Source: Mesaphorura yosii
Lineage: Eukaryota; Arthropoda; Collembola; Poduromorpha; Tullbergiidae
Assembly (NCBI GenBank): GCA_009869945.1
Contig: WIXG01000066.1
Span: 1 to 64,000, forward strand
DNA length: 64,000 nt
Direction of reading: 5' to 3'
Positions 24,439 through 37,838 of the stretch are shown piece by piece. How positions within the stretch are numbered: position 1 is the stretch's first letter; the number at the start of each line of letters is the position of its first letter. A model generated the notes under the pieces. That model worked only from the letters and a program-made list of their open reading frames with translations, did no database searches and had not been told where the DNA came from. A program made the position numbers and the translations under genes.

Positions 24439-26520
24439 GTTGAATGTCTGCCTTTTAGCCGATGAGACGCCAGTCAGTGTCGATGTTATCAGAGATCAAT
24501 TAGTTGTGTATACAATTTTCACACACAAACTCACAAATCACAAGTTAGAAGAAGTTATTGTCCGATTAATGGAATTTGCGCTCGACGCACTACTTGTAGC
24601 ACGTGCCTACTGTCAAAGTTTAGTTCAAACACAATGTTTGGTCAATAATCCCTTCTTATCTCAGGTGCGGTACAGCGTCCTTTCTTCTGTTGCTTCTACT
24701 GCGAGTCTGCTAACTGCTCTTCCAAGATCTTACGTCTACGTCTCACCACTCAATCTCAGCTGAATATCAATATATACGAACTCAATTAACAGTTCGACGG
24801 AGCGCTTCTATTGTGTAGTGTGATTTTTCTTCTACTCGAGTCTGAGCCTGGCAAATCCTAAAAACAGAAAGAGAATGTAACCAAACACAAATACTCAATC
24901 AATGACACTGCGATTCGATTGTGACAAAGGTTGGTTTTCCTTAATAAGAACTCCGAGCACTGCACACCAGAACAGGCAGAGGCACGTGTATGTACATACG
25001 TTAACGTTATCCTGAACCACAATCACGAAGACGAATGCGAATGCACTGGGCACTGACACTGAAAAGTTAAGTTGGTCAAGATTTTACCTTTTTCCTTTTG
25101 TCCTTACAACACCTGACGCAAATGGTTATTATAAATTTCGGCTCGGCGAACGGCGACGATGAACTTTACGCGGTACAAACACAAGTCGTGACAGTCGCAG
25201 CCTCAGTTGTTAGAATGTGAATGAAGAAGCTTCGAAGCTGCCACTGCTTGATTAAAGGTAGTGAGTGAGTCTTTGGACTGAATGATGAGACTATTCTTGT
25301 TATTACCTGTGTGCCGTGCTTTGTGCCGAGGCTGAACTCTAAACAGGGTGCTGTGTCTCGTAATAAATTCGCAACTCGTACGAGTACACGACGCGATGAA
25401 CAATTCGCACACCTGTATTTGAACTGTCTTGTTCCTGTGGAATGCAAACTGCAAACTAGTGAATTGCAGAATGTATTTTGGTAGTCAACAGCCACAGACT
25501 TAAATTCAGATGCGACTGCGATTAAAGAGGATACATGCGTTGTTGCGTGTGTTGATTCGTTGATTATGGTAATGAGGGAGACGCAAAAGCAGAAAGGTCT
25601 TGATTTAGCGCGCTCGGGATTAATTCACCTGTTTATATACAAAGAGGACAACACCAAGCAAACGACGCATCGCTGAACTGATGATAATTGACGCGAATTA
25701 AGTGGGTCCTAAATGCCAATTATGCATAATCCAATCCAAGTTCAAATACAAATATTTGCACTTGTGATTATGCATGAGTTTGCCCCTTCCCAGTTTGTAT
25801 TGCAAGGCAAACTGCGCTGTTGTGTCATGCGCTATATGCACGACATAATTATTATGAAAACAATTAGTCAGGATTGGCTACAATGACGGCGATGTGATGA
25901 AGATGCGATGCCTGCCGCAGATTATTCATCTCTTAAGTGCACTGGAATCGTTTAAAATGCATAACCTCTTCTCACTAACTGTATACCTTTAAGAATAAGC
26001 TTAAAGCAGCCGGACAGGAGTCATCGCTTCGACTAGAATTGATTCTGAATAAGGATGCGACGTGGGATCTGGAGCCATTACTCAAATATAGGGAATACTT
26101 ACTATGAATGCGCGACAACATTTAATCTCAGAATTTCTGCTAAAATTTCAAAACACGCGTCAAGCAGAATCCAGCGAGAAGCTTCCGTGCTAGAATTATG
26201 AATTGCACTATTCATTTATTCCTAGTCAAACGCGGTCCGTGTTTTTGTTTTCGTTCACGGATCGAAGGGCAAAATTCTTGATAAGCTAAAACCTAGAGTC
26301 GCCGTTACAAAATCAGCGTTATAAACCAGACACACATGGACACAACTGTAGTTCAGTATTTATAGAAGAAAGGTAAATTTTGCATCAGACTTTTTATTTG
26401 ACGGAATTGCTCGATTTTTTAAAATGAATTCCAGTGAACCCACATTTTACCTTCAATTTCTCCAACTTCTGGCAAAACCATTCACTTATTCATATAAATA
26501 GAAACAGGATTACTTATTCA
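24439..26520. other. Spacer upstream of SLC6 copy 1 and downstream of M64 copy 1
   Basis: About 2.1 kb. A TATATA run near 24768-24775 lies, on minus, about 330 bases upstream of the transporter start and is a weak TATA candidate. A TTTATT near 26393 reads as AATAAA on minus, about 125 bases past the M64 stop. Other TATATA runs (near 25635) are unassigned. The minus frames at 25166-25495 show no family signature. Confidence 0.45.
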
Positions 26521-28462
26521 CTATGGAACTGTGAAAGCCTCCGTATCAATGAGCAGCCCAGTTGGATCCGACCGAACTTCAGGAGTGACCAGCCGTACAG
26601 TTACTGTCCAGTTCCCAGGATGAATGTTTGTCACCAACACCTCGTCGTCGTACTGCCCTTGATCGACCGAGTTGTGAACCCAGCGTATCTCCAGTCGCTC
26701 GCTCTCAACCTCATTGCCAGGAGCGCGGAATTGTCCCAGCTTCAATGTGTTCACGGTTGCATTGCGGCTACCGTTGACAGGCGTGTGCACGGTGACTCCA
26801 TCGATGAGGGAGACTCGCCCCAGGAATTGGTACCACATTCCTTCCTTGCACACGTGACAGAATCTGGCATGGGTAATATTTCTCATAAGACAGCCTTCGT
26901 TAGTGGGTCGCAGAGTTTTTCGACGTGCGGGAGCTTCGCCCCAAGTTGGATAAGCGGATATGTGGTCGTTATCCGTGACAAACTCGGATTCTGAACCATA
27001 CTCGTGAATGTTGATGGAGGCAATCATTCGCGGAATCATCGGATGTGTCGACGGGGTCTTTGATCGAACAGAGAAGGTATGGCTGCCAGCGCTGAAGCCT
27101 TGGGTCCCCTTCCAACTGTAAAATTCTCGATCATCAAAGCCAGTCGTGTTCCAGGGCAGGATTTCTCCGTCCATTCTGAACTCCAGCGAGTCGTATTCAC
27201 CTGCAGCACTGACAGATACCAAGCAATACCACCTGCCGTACGTACCGTCTGATGTAAACGTGAAGTTTTGTTGCCCTGCGGAAAGGTCCGCCCACGGATA
27301 CGCGAGAAGTCGGTACATTGCGCGCTCTTCTCGTTGAGGTCCAGTCAACCATGACGTCCAACCTAAAGTATTGACGCTGGTCGCACTATTTACGCCGTAG
27401 TATGTCGGACTATTGTCGTACTCATCGCCAACTTGTGCAAAATTATGCCCCATCTCGTGCCTGAGCACAATTGTGCCGGTCCGGTTCGATTTTGTGGAGA
27501 TCACAAATTCGCCGCCAAGTCCACCGTAAAAATCGTCGTTTCCAATCAAGCTCGGATAGTCGCAGCCACTCGGTCCCGTCAATAAGCAGACCTGCCGAGC
27601 GTAAGTTGGATTCCCTGGCCAAATCACGCGGAGTTGGCCAGATTCACGATATAGACGGAAGGGCGTGTTTTGAGGCCCGTTGTAGCCGATCCCGGAATCC
27701 ACACTTTCGTCGTAAATTGCCCAAATATTGAAGAGAGGGAGATAAGAACGAAATGTTTCACCCTCAAACATTTCTGTGGTCAGGCGCTGAATGTCGTCGA
27801 TGAATTGCTGTCGTTGCGAGGCAGTATATCCGTCGCCCATGAAGACAACATCAATCCGATTTGAACTGTTGCCGCTGTCCACGATTTTTATCACTTCCGG
27901 CGCACGCGGGACGGCGTCGTATTCGTCGGAAGCTCCTTTTCTCGACGTCACAGTTTGCAGAGGCTCGATTGGCTTGGTGAATTTGCAGATTGTGTCAATG
28001 TGACCTTGAATAATTTCTCGGCTATGACCAAATATTTCAATTATCGTCGAAGCGCCTTCATCGAAGAGCGAACTTTTCTCATTGTCAACCGGTGCCTGAA
28101 TCGCAGGTCGCTCCACGACGTGCACTTCGCCTTCATGCTTCAAACCGCGATACTTCTTGATCACTGCATCGGAGAGAATGGTACAGACTTCCTCGTCTCG
28201 TATTGTTGACTTGTGAATTCGCAAATGGTACGATTTTGCAGATCTAGTGAAAAAACCATAGTTCTAAGGCCAGACGCTAACACATCTAATGTTATTTGAC
28301 GAGATATACAAATCAGACTTTTTGGTTGAATATTTAGTCGTCGTAATGAAATTGTTATTGGCGTAAGGAGGGGCCGAAGCCAAAGCTGTTCACTTAACTT
28401 AATCTGACTTACGACTGTGCGACCAAAATTTGCAAAATTCCGAGTACTACTACAAGTTTCAT
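26521..28462 (-). CDS. Secreted M64-family zinc metallopeptidase, copy 1
   Basis: Peptidase of the M64 family, named for bacterial IgA peptidases. Exons 28413-28462 and 26521-28243 give 590 residues. The 50-base first exon encodes a signal peptide (MKLVVVLGILQILVAQS), so the product is secreted. An N-terminal domain of about 115 residues is followed by the catalytic domain: IDVVFMGDGYTASQRQQF, then GGLGGEFVISTKS, then the zinc motif VLRHEMGHNFAQVGDEYD. Met-turn-like GCLMRNITHARFC lies farther on, and a C-terminal sheet-rich region ends EVRSDPTGLLIDTEAF. It has all conserved residues seen in the two copies at 35-40 kb but a longer linker after the N-terminal domain. The native substrate is unknown; an extracellular digestive role is inference. 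It lies directly downstream of SLC6 copy 2 on the same strand. Confidence 0.88.
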
Positions 28463-29021
28463 GGTTCCAGAGTCCAGAAAGAACTGCTGCACGTTGGTGG
28501 AGCTGACCTTAGTAAATTGACTTCAACTTCTAGATTGGTTCTGGCCCAACAAGCTAAACCGACCCGACCAACTGTCAGTCAGCTTTGAAATTGAACTGCT
28601 GTCGGCTTGTTGTGGCTTTTTGTTGAGCTGTGTTCTGAGTTCTCATGCTGCAAAGCTTAACAATATTTTGCAATGAACTTGAAATAATTGTACTTGTAGG
28701 TGTGGGCGTCGATGTCAAAGTCAATGGTGTCAATGAGCTGACATCATTGAGTTTTCGAGTTGAGCTCAAGTTGTTTTTGAGCTTGAGCGTCCACCGGAAT
28801 GAGATAATAATGTGAACAACGTTGACACTGATGCGTTATATAACCATACGGCTTCTTCAATGCGATTTCTGGTAATATGTGTGTTAATATTGGAAGTATC
28901 CGCACCACAGTTTAAGCTCAGAATTCCTCAACTTTTTATTCCCAACTCAAGAACAATGGATCTTCTTGGCATTATAACACAAACTTAATTTAAAAAAAAA
29001 CAGGCTAGTCAAAGATTATAG
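28463..29021. other. Spacer between M64 copy 1 and SLC6 copy 2
   Basis: 560 bases containing the promoter side of M64 copy 1 and the 3' UTR of SLC6 copy 2 (a TTTATT near 28936 reads as AATAAA on minus, about 85 bases past that stop). A TATATAA at about 28837 lies 375 bases upstream of the peptidase start on minus and is a weak promoter candidate. Confidence 0.45.
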
Positions 29022-31974
29022 TTATAAGTTTTGGTTTTTGTATTCCATCCATTTCTTCCTTATTGCAGGAGCTTTCGGGCCCCAGTTATCAGTTGGACGG
29101 AAGGAATCTTTTAATTTCTGCAAGATACAAAGATTCTCGTATAAAAACATATTCAGAGTAAGAAGAAAGTGTAATGAATGGTCAACTTACGCCCCAAATA
29201 GTAGTCGCCTTCCGCGAATATATCCCGTGCATCGCAAACAAAGGAACAAAGAGTAGAGCAGTCGCAGCCAATGTCCAACCAGCAGCAATGGCCAAATCCG
29301 GGTACGGATGCGTGTCATGAGTGAGGCGATCTTGGGTCACAAGAGTGTAGACTAAAATAACCACGAGTCCAACTGGTATAAAAAATCCCCAACAGAATTT
29401 CCAGTACAGTCCAATTTTGATGTCCAGCATGAATTCAATATCGCGACAGAAATTGTTCAGTCCGTAGACCCAGCAGACGCCAATCACTTCCAGGGTGGCC
29501 ATCACCTATTGTGCACAAGATAGCAGTGATGAGCTAAATTGCACTGGTCAACGACGTATGTCCAAAAATCGAAATTGAAGAAATCTTACGTAAATAACAA
29601 AGTTGGCTCCGAAATAATCTACCAAAGTCAACATGAACTGGCCGCCCTTTAGCAAAAGAAGATTCGGTTGTCATATGAAGCTCAACTAAAAATGTACCTT
29701 GTATGAAAATGTAACAGCGTAGGTGCTGAGTAATTACCGGTGTGACATAAATGAGTCCGATGAAAAATCCAATGAGACAAATAATAAGCGTGATTGACCA
29801 TCTTTTATAGTGAGGAAACTGGTCGCAAAATATTGTGATGATTCCTCCAGTCAGTGCCGTGGCGCTTCCCACGCCGAGCGTGAAAAGCATCAGGAAGAAG
29901 AGGACGGAGAAGAGTTGTGGGACAAAGTCGAATTTGGCAATTGCATCAGGGTACGAGATGAAGGCAAGTCCGGGTCCACTTTTCACGACTTCTTGCACCG
30001 GCACGTTTAATTCTGCAGCCAGACTTCCAAGAATCGAGAATATTGTGAATCCAGCCACTGCAATGCAGATTAAAAGAGTGCAATACGGCGTAACATGACC
30101 CAGAACTTGTTTCGGCTTTCGAGACGAATCAAGGCCAACGACTTACGTAAACTGGTGAATGTGTCCATTATGCTTATAATGAATGCATCCCTGCGTGATG
30201 GAAAATTTCCAAAATACGCATCAGCCATGAGAACCGGTACAAGTACAGGTACAGGTTATTGGGAATCTTACCTGTAAACGTTGTGCTTGAACGGGTTGTA
30301 TGAGGCGAACATGATAATCTGTAAGCGGAAATGATAATGAGTGAGATTAAGCTGCTAAATAAGTTGTTGGACACTGAACCCAATTTTTGCAAGGAAAATT
30401 TTTTGCGAAAAAACAATGAGCGGAAAATATTTCATAGCGGACGAAAAATTGAGATGAGAAACTTGAGAGAAAATCTGAGAAAGTGTTGCGTACCGGGCCA
30501 AAGCCTGTGGATAAGGAGAAGAAACACTGTCCAACTGCGGCGTACCACACTTTCAGGTCCAGTACTTTTCCCCAGTCTGGTGAAATGAAGAATTTGATCC
30601 CTTCCCAGGCACCTTTCAAGGTCGCTCCACGAATCAGAAGGATAACGAGGACGCAGTATGGGAAAATGGCTGTGAAACTGAAATGGAAACAGGCGGCCAT
30701 CAAAATTTCGATCAGTGCATACAGCTGGTTTACTGATCGACACTTACTATGCGACTTTTCCAGAGCTTTTTACGCCTTTGACCAAGGACAAGAAGATTAA
30801 AATCCAAGACGCCAGCAGGCAGAGCGAGAGTTGCCAGTGCGGAGCGCCAATTCCATCCTCGATGCTGGTCCATTGTGGAAATGCTTTGTTTCTGAGATAA
30901 AAATACGCTAGCTGTCTTCCTGGCTCTTACCACTAGGCGACCGAATGCAGACCACTTACTTGTAGTAAAGTTCTGGGAGACTAGAATTCGTTTGATTGTA
31001 CTGAAACTCTCCTTCAATGCACAGTTCCTCGGACGTCCACTCTGGGCTGCATTGACTCCAGGGTAGTACAGCCCGGAAGGAGTCGAAGAAATAGTAGATT
31101 GTGAGTGCCATGAGTGAAACGTAGTACGTCACCACACAAGCTGTGCCCAACATGGCGCCATATCCGACTCCTGCATGCAGACGTAGACAAATCAAGTTTT
31201 ACCATCCGCGCTTGTGTGAATCGTCAGCAAAAGCAGGCTCGGCACTTACCTTTAAAGAAGGGCGCCATGCTCCAAACTTTGACTTGCCCAAATGAAGAAA
31301 ACTGTCCCATTGACATCTCGAGGAAGTACAACGGTTTTCCAATGAAGAGGAGGACGATAATGTACGGGATCAAGAAGGCACCTCCGCCATTCTCATACGC
31401 TGTGAACGGAAACCTGCGAACGCAAGAAAAGGTCTTGTTTCATTGCTAGACTTAGAGCTCGAGTTTCGGGGCAGTAGAAACTTAAAATTAAAGGAAGTAT
31501 TCAGGCATACCTCCATACGTTACCCAGACCAACTGACATTGAAATGCAAGAGAATAGAAACTCGATCGGGTTGTCCCACGTATCACGCCCGGGGTCGTCA
31601 CCGGCACCGCCCGCTTCGTCAGAAATCTGAACACGTACAGATTGACACAAACCGTGCACAAATTGACAAAGCATTCAAAGCAAAAAATATGCACTTCGAT
31701 GTGAAGAAAAGTCAGGCGTTTTACCTTTGCTGAAAGATCGCCATTGGCTTGCGTCGGAGTGGGAGGACTTATCTCAAGTCCATACAAGTCCAGTTTACTA
31801 ATTGTGATTTTGTATTCATCGTTCACGAATCCTTTGTTATCGTGCCCAGCAGCCTTCACACAACCCAACAGTATGAGAATCACCTAACTCTTCTAGTAAA
31901 TTCCTTGCATGATTGCATTTTTATTTACTTACCGGCGTATGTTCGATTGTATAAACTTGACTGTTTTTCTTCAT
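29022..31974 (-). CDS. SLC6 sodium-dependent nutrient amino-acid transporter, copy 2
   Basis: Paralogue of the transporter at 18.9-24.4 kb, about 622 residues. Exons: 31933-31974, 31725-31853 (an acceptor at 31883 is an alternative), 31511-31626, 31250-31413, 30960-31170, 30748-30891, 30494-30677, 30272-30318, 30147-30190, 29738-30057, 29590-29646, 29191-29505 and 29022-29117. TM1 has [19 protein letters not shown], then [25 protein letters not shown] and [19 protein letters not shown]; the C-terminus has [14 protein letters not shown]. Compared with copy 1 it has extra introns inside the TM7 and TM10 regions and within the TM4-5 segment, and lacks the one before VWF near TM6, so the duplication is not recent. 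The start is [14 protein letters not shown]. Confidence 0.9.
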
Positions 31975-34900
31975 CTTCGTGAATTTTCCTTGAGTGATTT
32001 CGCCAAACTGGCCAAACTGCCGTTTTGGTGTTGGTAAACACTAAACACTGTGATCACAAACGAAAAATTATGCTCTCCGTTGTATTCACGATTGTGTACC
32101 TTTTTCACAAACGAATATGTTTCACTTTTATCAGGAATGTACAGGATTGATACAAAATAAGTTAGTTAGCAGGTGACTTCTGTAGCCAGTCTGATGTGTA
32201 TCCAAACGTTGAGCTACGACTGAGAGGACAAAGACGACCTGAATGACTGGCGGCGTCTGATTCTGATTAAATCTGCATTGGGAGAAGTCGTGCGTCAGTC
32301 AAGTTCAAGATTACAGCGTAAACGGCAGGCACGAGCCTAAAGGTGATAACCAGTTTGATGACATGACTCAATCACTTGCGTCTTGCATGTTCACGTTGCT
32401 CGTTTCTTAATTAGCGAGTTATTCACACATTTCCCAGTAAATGCAAAATGCAGTTAAAGTGGGTTGATCAGCTCCCAAGGCTGGCTGACGGCGACCGCGT
32501 CAACTTTGCGCTGTCGTTCAGAATTTACGATCTCGTATATGCAAAAGGTAAAACTCCGCATGAATTTGGCTCTGATCAATATTTCAGTATTAACGGTCCA
32601 TCAAAATTCGTAATGAACTTGACTTTACGGCTGCACGTTGAGGATTACGTTTGCTGTTCATTTGCAGCACTGCTGCCTACGGCTGCGTGTGCGTGGCTTG
32701 CATTTAAAATTTATGTAATATGAAGGAATTCGACGTGCACAGGAATGCCATTCGTCGCATGAAAACATAAGTGCTTCTTGATGCTTCTTAATTCATTAGG
32801 AGATCAGATAAATTCTTAAGTTTATGACTAATTAATGACTTTAGCGTCAGAGTGCCTAATCAGGGCGAGACTGGCAATTGTGCAATAGCCGTGTAGCAAC
32901 TGTGTCGACCGCCGAACTAATGTTGAATTTGTCTAACGCTCTGGCTTATAAATAATTAAAATACTCTTTGCAGGAAATCCAGCGTTTCAATTAATTCTAA
33001 GTCTCAATATAGTTAATATGAACATTTTCGGTGAGTACGGTGGTTTATGTTGTGAAATAATGTCAAGGCACGCGCACTCGTACACGCTTGCAATTTAACA
33101 AAACGTTTGGCTCGACTATTCTCTTTCATCTGCTAAATAAAAGGCTCACCTTTGGAATTCTCAAATAAGAATTCTACACAAAGAGGAAAATGCCGACACC
33201 GACTTTGACTGACATGTAAGACGTGAAACGCAGTTAGCAAAGCGATCTCGTAACAATTGCTGAAAATTTGGCAAAATTACGTCCTAAAGTTGAAACGCCC
33301 CGCACTATTTGCTTGTTTATCGACGGGAACCCCATGTAACTTATATTCTTTATCCGATGGGTTGACACAGTTTATATGTATTTACCGGCGTTTTTGTGTG
33401 TGTACTTACAGCGACGGATTCAGGTCAAGCGGAACGAGTTGTCAGTGTCCACTGGCCTCATAAATGCAGCAACAGCAACTCCATCACTGATTTTGAACAC
33501 GTCCTTTATAGTAGCTTTAGCTTCTGAACGCCTGTAAACTAGAACACGAGCACAGAACAGCGACACCGCCAAAGGGACGCTTCAGAAATCAGAAGAGGCT
33601 TGTTCAAGATGAGACCACGTCAATGAGTGTGTGCACTGCTCGGCCTCGCGTTCAGAAAAGAAAGAACAACGCTTAACGCGAGCGCCGAACGATGCTTCGA
33701 ATATCAAAATGGGCACGTCAACAATAGTAATTATTCTGGAAGGTTTATGGTTGGACGACGGCGAGAATCAAACGCGTTAATTTTACCTTCATATATATTT
33801 AAGAAAAAACGCCTTCTCGCGCACGTGCTCGGCTCGATTGGACCAAAAATCGAGCAATTATTTCGCTTCAGTCCAATGCGGCACAATTAATTCCAATGAT
33901 GGTGCGGCTTCCAATTTATTCACAAACAGAACAAAATGTCAAATCAATGTTGCATAACTTTTGCAGAGCAGTAGAAAAATGATTCGGGATTTTGCATTGA
34001 ACTTCGAATGTGCGCATGCGCAACACGAATACGTAAATCGCAAATTGTACGAAATTATTTGACAAATTATCATACAATTGAGATGATGTTGTATTCAATT
34101 TTATTGTGCAAAGTCGTGCGAGAATGCCGAATTCTATGAACCATGAACGGATGCCAACCAATACGCAAATAGAATCATTGTACTGAAACTGTGTCATAGT
34201 CAAAGTCATGACCTTCCTGAATGGCATAATGACTGGCATGCTTGACGTAGTACGAGAGAAAGAAAGAGCAGTGTCAAACGCTAAAAATGGGATTTATTCT
34301 AATTTTAGGCCATTTTGATGAATAGCCTGCCTGAAAATGCAATCAGATTCACATTTAGGCTTATATATCAGGACATTTACATTGTAACGGGCAGTGCGAG
34401 TCACGAAATAAACTAAGGTCAACGAGTGCTATGAGTAGTGGTTGAAAATTAAGTGATTGTGTGTAGAAATTACACCTGGACTTGAGAGGAGCGTTCATGT
34501 ATTAGTGTTCAGTATTTTTAGTTCTTCATTAAAGAAAACGAAAGGAAAGTCTCTATTTCAGGACAGGAAATTCCATGTGACTTAATTAACAAGCCAAATT
34601 CAACCAAAATTTGACAGGGCAGGAAGTCTTGATCGCATTCACCCGAAACGTTAAATTGACAGTTGCAGATCATGGATTCTCAGTCTTCCCATCACTAGAG
34701 ACCAGAAATTCCAAATCAAATGAAGAAATGCTCAGTAATTCATCCGTCACACTTGACACCTGCCTCAACATCTATTACGGCTCACCAGTGCAATTTATTC
34801 ATTCGTCACACCTGACACCTGCCTCAACATTCACTACGGCTCACCTGTGCAACTTGCTTAGCAATCTCGTAAAACTCTTATTCGAAACGAGAATAAACGG

Positions 34901-34981
34901 CACGGCATGAACGTCACATTTCCGATAATTTATTTAGTCTGTATGTCCGATAATTGTATAATCCCTGCTCTTTGGATAATT
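31975..34981. other. 3-kb noncoding spacer
   Basis: Between the start of SLC6 copy 2 and the 3' end of M64 copy 2. It holds a two-copy 59-base tandem repeat (34738-34857) and an AATAAA on minus near 34929-34934 that serves the M64 gene. The plus frame at 32448-32723 and the minus frame at 33916-34239 are open but have no family motif. No mobile element recognised. Confidence 0.5.
34738..34857. repeat. Tandem duplication, unit about 59 bases, two copies
   Basis: The segment beginning CGTCACAC at 34745 recurs at 34804, with shared blocks GACACCTGCCTCAACAT and ACGGCTCACC and a few substitutions. It lies in noncoding DNA 125 bases past the M64 copy 2 stop. It looks like a local duplication rather than a transposon. 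Confidence 0.85.
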
Positions 34982-36794
34982 TTATTCCTGAACTGTAAAA
35001 GTCTCCGAATCAGTCAAGAGCCCATTCGGGTCTGACCTGACTTCTGGCGTCTCGAGCGTCACGGTCACTCTCCAGTTCCCGTGCGCAATGTCGACGATCG
35101 TGAGCTGATCATTGAACTGCTCTTGATCGATTGAGTCACGACTCCAGCGAATGTGCAGCGTCTCGCCTTGAACTTCATTGCCGGGCGGTCGCCATTGACC
35201 CAATTTGAGCGTGTTCACGGTTGCGAAGCGAGGACCATCGACTGGAGTCTGCACGTCGACGTCGTCAATGAGCGAAATGCGATTCAGAAACTGCCACCAC
35301 ATGCCCTCTTTGCACACGTCGCAGAAGTGAATGTAAGTCATGTTCCGCATCAGACACCCTGAATTCGTTGGTCGATAAGTTTTACGACGGGACACGTCCC
35401 ATGTTGGGTAGAACGAGACGTGGTCATTGTTCGATACGAATTCGTCTTCGGATCCGAACTCGTAAATGCGCACAGACGCAATCATGCGGGGGATTTCCGG
35501 ATGCGTTGGATTCGTCTTGCTACGCACAGAGAATGAGTGGAGTCCGGAGCTGAATCCCTCATCCGCGCTCCATTCGTAGAATTCACGGTCGTCGAATCCG
35601 GTTGTGGTCCAAGGAAGGATTTGGCCGTCCAACGAAAATTCAAGGCAGTCGTCCTCGCCAGCAGCGCTCACGGACACGCTGATCGACCAGCGGCTGTACT
35701 GTCCGTCGGAGCTGAAAGGAACACTCCAAGCTCCAGTAGACAAGTCCTGCCACGGATACTCCAGCACTCTGAATATCGCCCGCTCTTCTCGCCGCGTCGT
35801 CCCATTCAGCCAGTTCGCCCATGCGATTTGCTCAATACTTGTTGCTGAATTAACTCCACGATACGCAGAACCATTGTCGTATTCCTCGCCCACGTTCACA
35901 AAGTTGTGGCCCATCTCGTGTCGGAGCACGACAGTCCCGGTTCGAGTTGACTTTGTGGAGATCACAAATTCGCCGCCAAGTCCCCCGTAAAAGTCGTCAT
36001 TGGCAATCAAGCTTGGGTAGTCGCAGCCATTTGGCCCGGTGAGAGTGCAAACTTGCCTTGCATAGCCCGCATTGCCTGTGTAAATCGCCCGCAGTTGACC
36101 TGCCTGGCGGTACAGGCGGAACGGTGTGTTCTTGGCTCCATTATATCCGATTCCAGAGTCGACACTTTCGTCGTAAATGGCCCAGATGTTAAGGAGCGGC
36201 AAGTAAGACTTGAAAGTGTCGCCTTCGAACATTTCCGTTGTAAGACGTCGAATGTCGTCGAAGAATTGATCTCTCTGGGATGCGTTGTACCCGTCACCCA
36301 TGAACACGACGTCAATGCGATTGAGGTTGTCACCGCCGTCGACGATTTTGAGTACTTCGGGTGCACGCTGACCCTTCTCGATGGTCAACGGTTGCAGTGT
36401 CTGCAGTGTCTCGCATTCAACATTGAGCTCAGCCTGCATCAAATTGCGGTTCTTCCCAAACAGCTCGATGATAATAGCCCCATCTTCTTTATGCATGTCA
36501 GGGTCAGCGGCGGCTGATGATACGTTTATGACAACTTCTTGGTCATTCTTCAGCATGCCATATTTTTTTACATGCCCGTCCGAAAGAATCGTGCATTCTC
36601 CTGCCTTGCCCTTGTGGACTTTGAGATGGTGTACGAGGCCAAATCTGCAAAAGAAAAGAAGAGAGTGTATCAACATTTTTCGAGATAAGAATTGAAATGA
36701 GAGTTCAGTTTACGAGAATTCTGGCTGAATTCTGTCTTGCTTACGCCAGACTAAACGTGTGAACGACCAAAATTAACTTCACGATTTGCCTCAT
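34982..36794 (-). CDS. Secreted M64-family zinc metallopeptidase, copy 2
   Basis: Exons 36745-36794 and 34982-36644 give 570 residues. As in the other copies, the first exon is exactly 50 bases, encodes a signal peptide (MRQIVKLILVVHTFSLA) and ends in phase 2. Catalytic marks: IDVVFMGDGYNASQRDQF, GGLGGEFVISTKS, zinc motif VLRHEMGHNFVNVGEEYD and Met-turn-like GCLMRNMTYIHFC. The C-terminal region ends EVRSDPNGLLTDSETF. AATAAA on minus lies about 50 bases after the stop. It is divergent from copy 3, sharing a 1-kb promoter region, and lies upstream of SLC6 copy 2 on the same strand. Confidence 0.88.
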
Positions 36795-37838
36795 CTTTGT
36801 AATTTGTGTGCGAGGTGCCAGCCAGAATCTTTACAGGAAACTTTTCTAGAAACTGTTTAGAGTCGCTGTCAACTGAGTAAATCTTTTTCAAGTTCCTCGT
36901 TTCCACTCTCCACCAATATCCGAGAGGCAGATAAAGGTAAGTGAATTTTTCACGGAATTATTCTCGATTTTGTATCCGTTGTTTTAGTTGACGAATACTG
37001 ATAAGGTATGTTCAAAGTTCAAAGCATTCATACATCTACATCGAGCCGACACCGCAAACTCAACTTATGTACGACGGGTGTACTATAATTTATTTTGCGA
37101 AACTATTCTTCCCCGTGTAATAAGTTACTGCTACTAAACTAAATCTAATACGCATATGGCTCAAGCGCCCATCTCTCTCAAGGTTGAAGGTTCAATGCAG
37201 GAAGAAATTGAATTAGTTTCAATCATTTTAATCCATTTGAAACAATGAAGTGGACAGGATCATTTGACTGGAAATCCCAGTTGATGTTACTGCTAAGTGT
37301 AGTGTAGTGTAGTGTTTTTGATGGGACATAAATACTACGCTCAAAAGTAATTACCCGCGTCCTCGTCCTCGTGGTTTAAGTTTCACTCATTGTCAGTGCC
37401 AAAAGTACCATCATCTTTCAACATGCGTTGTTATCAATGTCATTGTCTATTTTGTCATTGATTACTCAGGGATCAGGCGATGGACATGGACACGGACAGG
37501 GTTTTATGGCTTAACTGTCAGTATGTTCTTCTGATTCCTGAAGTGCCTTCAGCAACCTTCTCGTGTGAACAATTGCAGTTGCACACGACCCGCCTGCTCC
37601 GAAGGTTCGAATTAAGCTTGTGCTGAGTTCAACAAGGCCGCCTTGTCAAAAATGTCACTGTTGCAGATAATAGGAATTCCAGGTAAAATTTTCGTGCCAC
37701 TGCATTGCAGAAGTGAGGTTACGACTGAAGCTCGCTAATAATAATAGTTCATTTGTAGTTGAGGTGGGCACTGACACTGTCAAAGTCAAATCCGGTGGCG
37801 ACTCTCCGAATCTGACCTAGACTAGAAACACCTCCGAT
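36795..37838. promoter_or_regulatory. Divergent promoter region between M64 copies 2 and 3
   Basis: 1,044 bases separate two head-to-head M64 genes, so both promoters lie here. An (AGTGT)4 repeat is at 37296-37315. No clear TATA box was found at a convincing distance from either start. Shared control is possible but not shown by the sequence. Confidence 0.45.
37296..37315. repeat. (AGTGT)4 microsatellite
   Basis: Four perfect AGTGT units in the spacer between the divergent M64 genes. Confidence 0.9.

Noticed and set aside
26434-28209. Long plus-strand frames opposite M64 copy 1 and similar antisense frames over copies 2 and 3
   Set aside because: They are the reverse-strand shadow of conserved M64 coding sequence.
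28836-28843. TATATAA as core promoter of M64 copy 1
   Set aside because: About 375 bases from the start codon with no clear initiator at +30; only mentioned as a weak candidate.
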